Source: a virus
Reading direction: 5' to 3' (one strand)
IMG/VR virus record: IMGVR_UViG_3300009149_005697
Span: 1 to 41,674 of that record
DNA length: 41,674 bases
A program made the position numbers and the translations under genes. Positions 40,336-41,674 of the stretch are shown one piece after another; the first letter of the stretch is position 1; the number at the start of each line of letters is the position of its first letter. The notes beneath the pieces are model-generated. The model was not told the origin of the DNA, did no database searches, and saw nothing but the letters and a program-made list of their open reading frames with translations.

Positions 40336-40555
40336 AGGACTCACGCCCTTGCAGATAGAAATACTGGAACGCATCTGGAGCATGGATTCGCAGGCCGAAG
40401 TCATGACCTGGTTTGATACCTTGCCGCGCAGTCTACGGCAGACTGCCCATGCCATGCTGATGCTGGTGGTGATCGAAATGATCGACGAAGAGCCCTGTGA
40501 TGATCTTGAACTGGCCCAGATCGTGATCGACCGCGTGAGGTGGGGCCATGCTTGA
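40322..40555 (+). CDS. Small conserved phage protein
   Basis: 77 residues from MIRIEGLTPLQIEILERIWS. Helical, acidic, with TWFDTLPRSLRQTAHAMLML. The IEGLTPLQ start and TLPRSL region match a small protein recurrent in many phages, usually beside helicase or tRNA genes. Role unknown. Overlaps both neighbours. Confidence 0.65.
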   Translation: MIRIEGLTPLQIEILERIWSMDSQAEVMTWFDTLPRSLRQTAHAMLMLVVIEMIDEEPCDDLELAQIVIDRVRWGHA

Positions 40556-41246
40556 GATCCGGAACGTGCATGCCTACAACGAAGCCGGTGAGCGACTGCG
40601 CCGTAGATACTACAACTGGACCACCAGCGACGGCGCCGAAGCTCGCTGAACCGATACGCTCACCGAGTTCACGTTCCGTACCCATGCCCTGCTGGACAGC
40701 AGTGCCAATCTCGAAAACCTCTTGGAACTGGGACGCACAACCGGTGTGAGCCTGCTGGTATTCAAGCCCCGCACCGTGCAGTTCGTGGCCGCACCGGATG
40801 CTGTCACAGCTGCCTGGTACACAGTGTTTTCCGAAAGCCAATTGCATGAATGGGAACAGACCCTGGCCACCCGGGGCAACAATGTCTATTACAGTACTTT
40901 TGCCACCTGGCGTGACAACACCGATTCGGGCAGTGCCAGTTCCGTCACGCACTACCTGGCACCGTTTGCGGTAAAAGAACACGCGGGTGTGTATGACTGC
41001 GACACCGGCGACAGGATCACTGACCGTCGAGCAGTGATCCAGCGAGTGTGGGATCTGGGTTTTGCCTGCCGGCGCGGACGTCCACTCACTGTGGCCCGCA
41101 CTGCCTGGTCGGGCACACGTGAAGATCTCGTACGAACCGAAGAAATTTACGACGAGTTTCGAGACAATCACTCAGATCCTGCTCGTAAACTTTGCTCAGT
41201 GTACAACAGCGCGGCCCGGCACTATGCTTGGCCGGGAACTTGGTAA
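40548..41246 (+). CDS. Hypothetical protein interrupted by an in-frame TGA
   Basis: The ATG at 40548 overlaps the previous gene and opens MLEIRNVHAYNEAGERLRRR, but the frame meets TGA at 40647-40649 after 33 codons. The same frame then stays open to 41246 (FTFRTHALLDSSANLENLL, GVSLLVFKPRTVQFVA, and so on). The nearest in-frame alternative start after the stop is TTG at 40722, with no good ribosome site. A single ~232-codon gene with one internal TGA is the simplest reading, as for queD. The protein is soluble; no family recognised. Confidence 0.5.
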
Positions 41247-41255
41247 GTATCAAGA

Positions 41256-41284
41256 TTGACAGCAAATCCAAGATCGTGTAAAGT
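41256..41284 (+). promoter_or_regulatory. Sigma70-type promoter for the tRNA gene
   Basis: TTGACA, 17-bp spacer, TAAAGT. Predicted +1 ~41291, four bases before the mature tRNA. Confidence 0.65.
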
Positions 41285-41294
41285 ATAAAGTACT

Positions 41295-41371
41295 GCTCCG
41301 GTAGCTCAGCGGTTAGTAGCAGGCGACTCATAATCGCTTGGTCGGGGGTTCGAGTCCCTCCCGGAGCACCA
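41295..41371 (+). tRNA. tRNA with CAU anticodon (Met or Ile2), CCA encoded
   Basis: Acceptor GCTCCGG pairs with CCGGAGC, then A and an encoded CCA. The anticodon arm is GGCGA-CTCATAA-TCGCT with CAT at 41329-41331. The T arm is GGGGG-TTCGAGT-CCCTC. The D stem is short (GCTC with TAGC, one mismatch). CAU may decode AUG, or AUA if the C is lysidinylated; the sequence alone does not say which. Confidence 0.9.
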
Positions 41372-41398
41372 TTTTTTATTTGTTAGGCCACATCACGG

Positions 41399-41427
41399 TT
41401 GACAAGATATAAATAAACTCATACAAT
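41399..41427 (+). promoter_or_regulatory. Sigma70-type promoter with a late box in its spacer
   Basis: TTGACA, 17-bp spacer, TACAAT: close to consensus. The exact late box TATAAATA lies inside the spacer at 41408-41415. Sigma70 +1 is ~41434, one base before the ATG at 41435; the late +1 would be ~41421. Confidence 0.7.
41408..41415 (+). promoter_or_regulatory. T4-type late promoter box TATAAATA
   Basis: Exact consensus inside the sigma70 spacer of 41399-41427; predicted +1 ~41421. Confidence 0.55.
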
Positions 41428-41434
41428 AGCTACT

Positions 41435-41563
41435 ATGATGACTCAAACGCAATCACTTGTAAACAAAATGCACGCATGTCCCAAATTGGGTGGCCTGTCA
41501 ACATGGCCGCAGACGACATATACCCGTGCCATTGAGAACGATAATCGGGGAGGGTCCAGGTAG
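41435..41563 (+). CDS. 42-residue leader-peptide candidate
   Basis: ORF MMTQTQSLVNKMHACPKLGG followed by LSTWPQTTYTRAIENDNRGG and SR. Its last codons and TAG stop form the 5' arm of the stem at 41551-41598. No Shine-Dalgarno; start one base after the sigma70 +1. It may be a real small protein or a regulatory leader peptide. Confidence 0.5.
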   Translation: MMTQTQSLVNKMHACPKLGGLSTWPQTTYTRAIENDNRGGSR

Positions 41564-41598
41564 ATCTAGCAACAAGCAACATCAAGCTACCGGACCCT
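41551..41598 (+). promoter_or_regulatory. Attenuator-type stem overlapping a terminator
   Basis: AGGGTCC-A-GGTAG (41551-41563) pairs with CTACC-GGACCCT (41587-41598), 12 bp with one bulged A. It includes the stop codon of the leader ORF. The last four bases of its 3' arm (CCCT, 41595-41598) are also the first four bases of the terminator stem, so the two cannot form together. Confidence 0.55.
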
Positions 41599-41627
41599 GG
41601 AACTAGACACTCCAGGGTTTTTTGTTT
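41595..41627 (+). terminator. Rho-independent terminator
   Basis: CCCTGGA (41595-41601), loop of 9 nt, TCCAGGG (41611-41617), then TTTTTTGTTTT. A 7-bp stem with T tract. Confidence 0.8.
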
Positions 41628-41674
41628 TGTACGCCAGGCAACGAGGGCCAGTCAGCGTAAAATAAAAAGACAAA
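41628..41674. other. Right window edge, no gene seen
   Basis: Remaining ~47 bases hold no recognisable start; the gene controlled by the attenuator, if any, lies beyond the window. Confidence 0.5.

Noticed and set aside
1-41674. Changed genetic code with TGA as a sense codon
   Set aside because: Many genes end in TGA, often in ATGA overlaps, and Trp is written TGG throughout; only two genes have an internal TGA.

Overview
The window looks like the accessory and early-replication half of a large, lytic, T4-superfamily myovirus genome, probably marine. Genes are tightly packed on the + strand, often with 1-32 nt overlaps. There is a family-B DNA polymerase of the gp43 type, a gp45-like sliding clamp, a T4 RNase H/FEN-type exonuclease, many TATAAATA-like T4 late promoters, a tRNA gene with encoded CCA, and a series of small hypothetical proteins that I recognise from memory as typical of marine T4-like phages. 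The host cannot be named from this sequence. Base composition looks close to 50% GC, richer than typical SAR11 phages. No integrase, insertion sequence or CRISPR array was seen.

Layout. 1-7.6 kb: a left-truncated gene, two putative 2OG-type oxygenases and a third possible one, an SGNH-like hydrolase, a Dps/ferritin-like protein, a long mosaic protein with internal signal-like segments, a run of tiny ORFs and a sulfotransferase. 7.7-21.6 kb: three radical SAM proteins of one architecture (Cys-rich N-terminal domain before the core), the DNA polymerase, a methyltransferase-like protein, the sliding clamp, a second sulfotransferase, a DpdA/TGT-like DNA transglycosylase and small conserved phage genes. 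21.6-33 kb: a sugar-nucleotide and glycosylation island (two glycosyltransferases plus a possible third, GalE-like and RmlB-like epimerase/dehydratase, a short DegT-like protein, a C-methyltransferase and a cupin) interleaved with folE, an FG-GAP repeat protein, a HIT protein and queD interrupted by an in-frame TGA. 33-39.6 kb: phosphoribosyltransferase, MazG-like NTPase, EndoIII/MBD4-like glycosylase, queE, nadE, a second SGNH-like hydrolase, RNase H and small conserved genes. 39.6 kb to the end: an early-type module with sigma70 promoters, a GIY-YIG protein, tiny basic or membrane proteins, a second TGA-interrupted gene, tRNA(CAU) and an attenuator-like leader.

How the parts fit. FolE, QueD and QueE make a 7-deazaguanine precursor (CDG) and the TGT-like protein is the likely enzyme that puts a 7-deazaguanine into phage DNA. 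QueC, which makes preQ0, is not in the window. Sugar-nucleotide enzymes, glycosyltransferases, sulfotransferases, oxygenases and SGNH hydrolases suggest virion or host-surface glycan decoration. The most striking regulatory signal is that five starts lie exactly 5 nt after a TATAAATA-like box, which would put the T4-type late transcription start on the first base of the start codon (leaderless mRNA). The polymerase gene appears to lack a canonical start codon and follows a 5-bp hairpin in its leader.
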